Below, in pieces: positions 5,593-5,758 of a stretch of 5,758 bases of DNA. A program made the translations under genes and the position numbers. The stretch's first letter is position 1; every line of letters begins with the position of its first letter. The notes below the pieces were generated by a model. The model saw only the letters and a list, made by a program, of their open reading frames with translations. It was not told the origin of the DNA and did no database searches. This DNA is from Clostridia bacterium (lineage in GTDB: Bacteria; Bacillota; Clostridia; Lachnospirales; Cellulosilyticaceae). The DNA is taken from NCBI GenBank assembly GCA_029256345.1, contig JAQSYC010000215.1:1-5758 (forward strand), written 5' to 3'.

Positions 5593-5758
5593 TTAGTTTA
5601 CTGGGGGCATCATGACAGTATCTATTACGTGGATTACTCCGTTTTTTGCCATAATGTCTGTCATAATAACTCTGGCACCTTCAATATAGACTGAACCATC
5701 TCTGACTTCTATTCTGGCCGGATCACCATTTACCATCGTCACTTCCTTGCCATCTAAT
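5593..5758 (-). CDS. Fasciclin (FAS1) domain protein, C-terminal fragment
   Basis: The gene enters from the right edge, and only its last 54 codons and TAA stop are present. The segment NGVIHVIDTVMMPP (39-52 of the visible part) is the conserved H2 motif that ends a FAS1 domain, preceded by the usual strands (IEVRDGSVYIEGARVIMTDI, 16-35). FAS1 domains are small extracellular adhesion modules, so the full protein is probably secreted or surface-anchored; the signal peptide and any repeats lie outside the window. The protein ends three residues after the motif, so there is no C-terminal anchor or sorting signal. A terminator follows at 5501-5556. Confidence 0.88.
   Translation of the reverse strand, partial: LDGKEVTMVNGDPARIEVRDGSVYIEGARVIMTDIMAKNGVIHVIDTVMMPPVN

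Overview
The window looks like chromosomal DNA of an AT-rich, low-GC Gram-positive bacterium, most likely an anaerobic member of the Clostridia. The reasons are strong GGAGG-type ribosome binding sites, sigma-A-type promoters, U-tailed intrinsic terminators, a sigma/DUF4179 gene pair typical of Firmicutes, BirA-type operators, and a biotin synthase with an anaerobe-like cysteine pattern. I see no mobile element, CRISPR array, rRNA or tRNA.

Layout from left to right: (1) positions 1-78, minus strand, the N-terminal 26 codons of an MgtC/SapB-family membrane protein that runs off the left edge. (2) Positions 79-350, a divergent intergenic region of about 270 bases with a promoter on each side and no convincing gene. 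(3) Positions 351-1508, plus strand, a multi-pass acyltransferase-3 membrane protein. Its last codons form part of a hairpin terminator shared with the convergent operon. (4) Positions 1528-3311, minus strand, a two-gene operon: an ECF-type sigma factor and an overlapping membrane-anchored DUF4179 protein, probably its anti-sigma factor. The DUF4179 gene carries an apparent single-base frameshift near its 3' end; the missing C-terminal 34 codons can be read in the next frame up to the terminator. (5) Positions 3480-4670, minus strand, a single-gene bioB unit with a consensus promoter, two BirA-type biotin operators bracketing it, and a strong terminator. (6) Positions 4667-5456, minus strand, a stand-alone GNAT acetyltransferase with an extended -10 promoter and a terminator. 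(7) Positions 5504-5758, minus strand, the C-terminus of a fasciclin (FAS1) domain protein and its terminator.

The genes form separate transcription units and not one pathway. The best supported regulatory unit is bioB: BirA with biotinyl-AMP would be expected to bind over the -35 element and over the transcription start, shutting bioB off when biotin is plentiful. No other biotin gene lies in the window. The sigma/DUF4179 pair would be an envelope-signal regulator, with the sigma factor held by its membrane partner. I found no clear evidence of a wholly new system. The points most worth a second look are the frameshifted DUF4179 gene, the altered auxiliary-cluster cysteines of BioB, and the paired biotin operators that touch the upstream gene's terminator.
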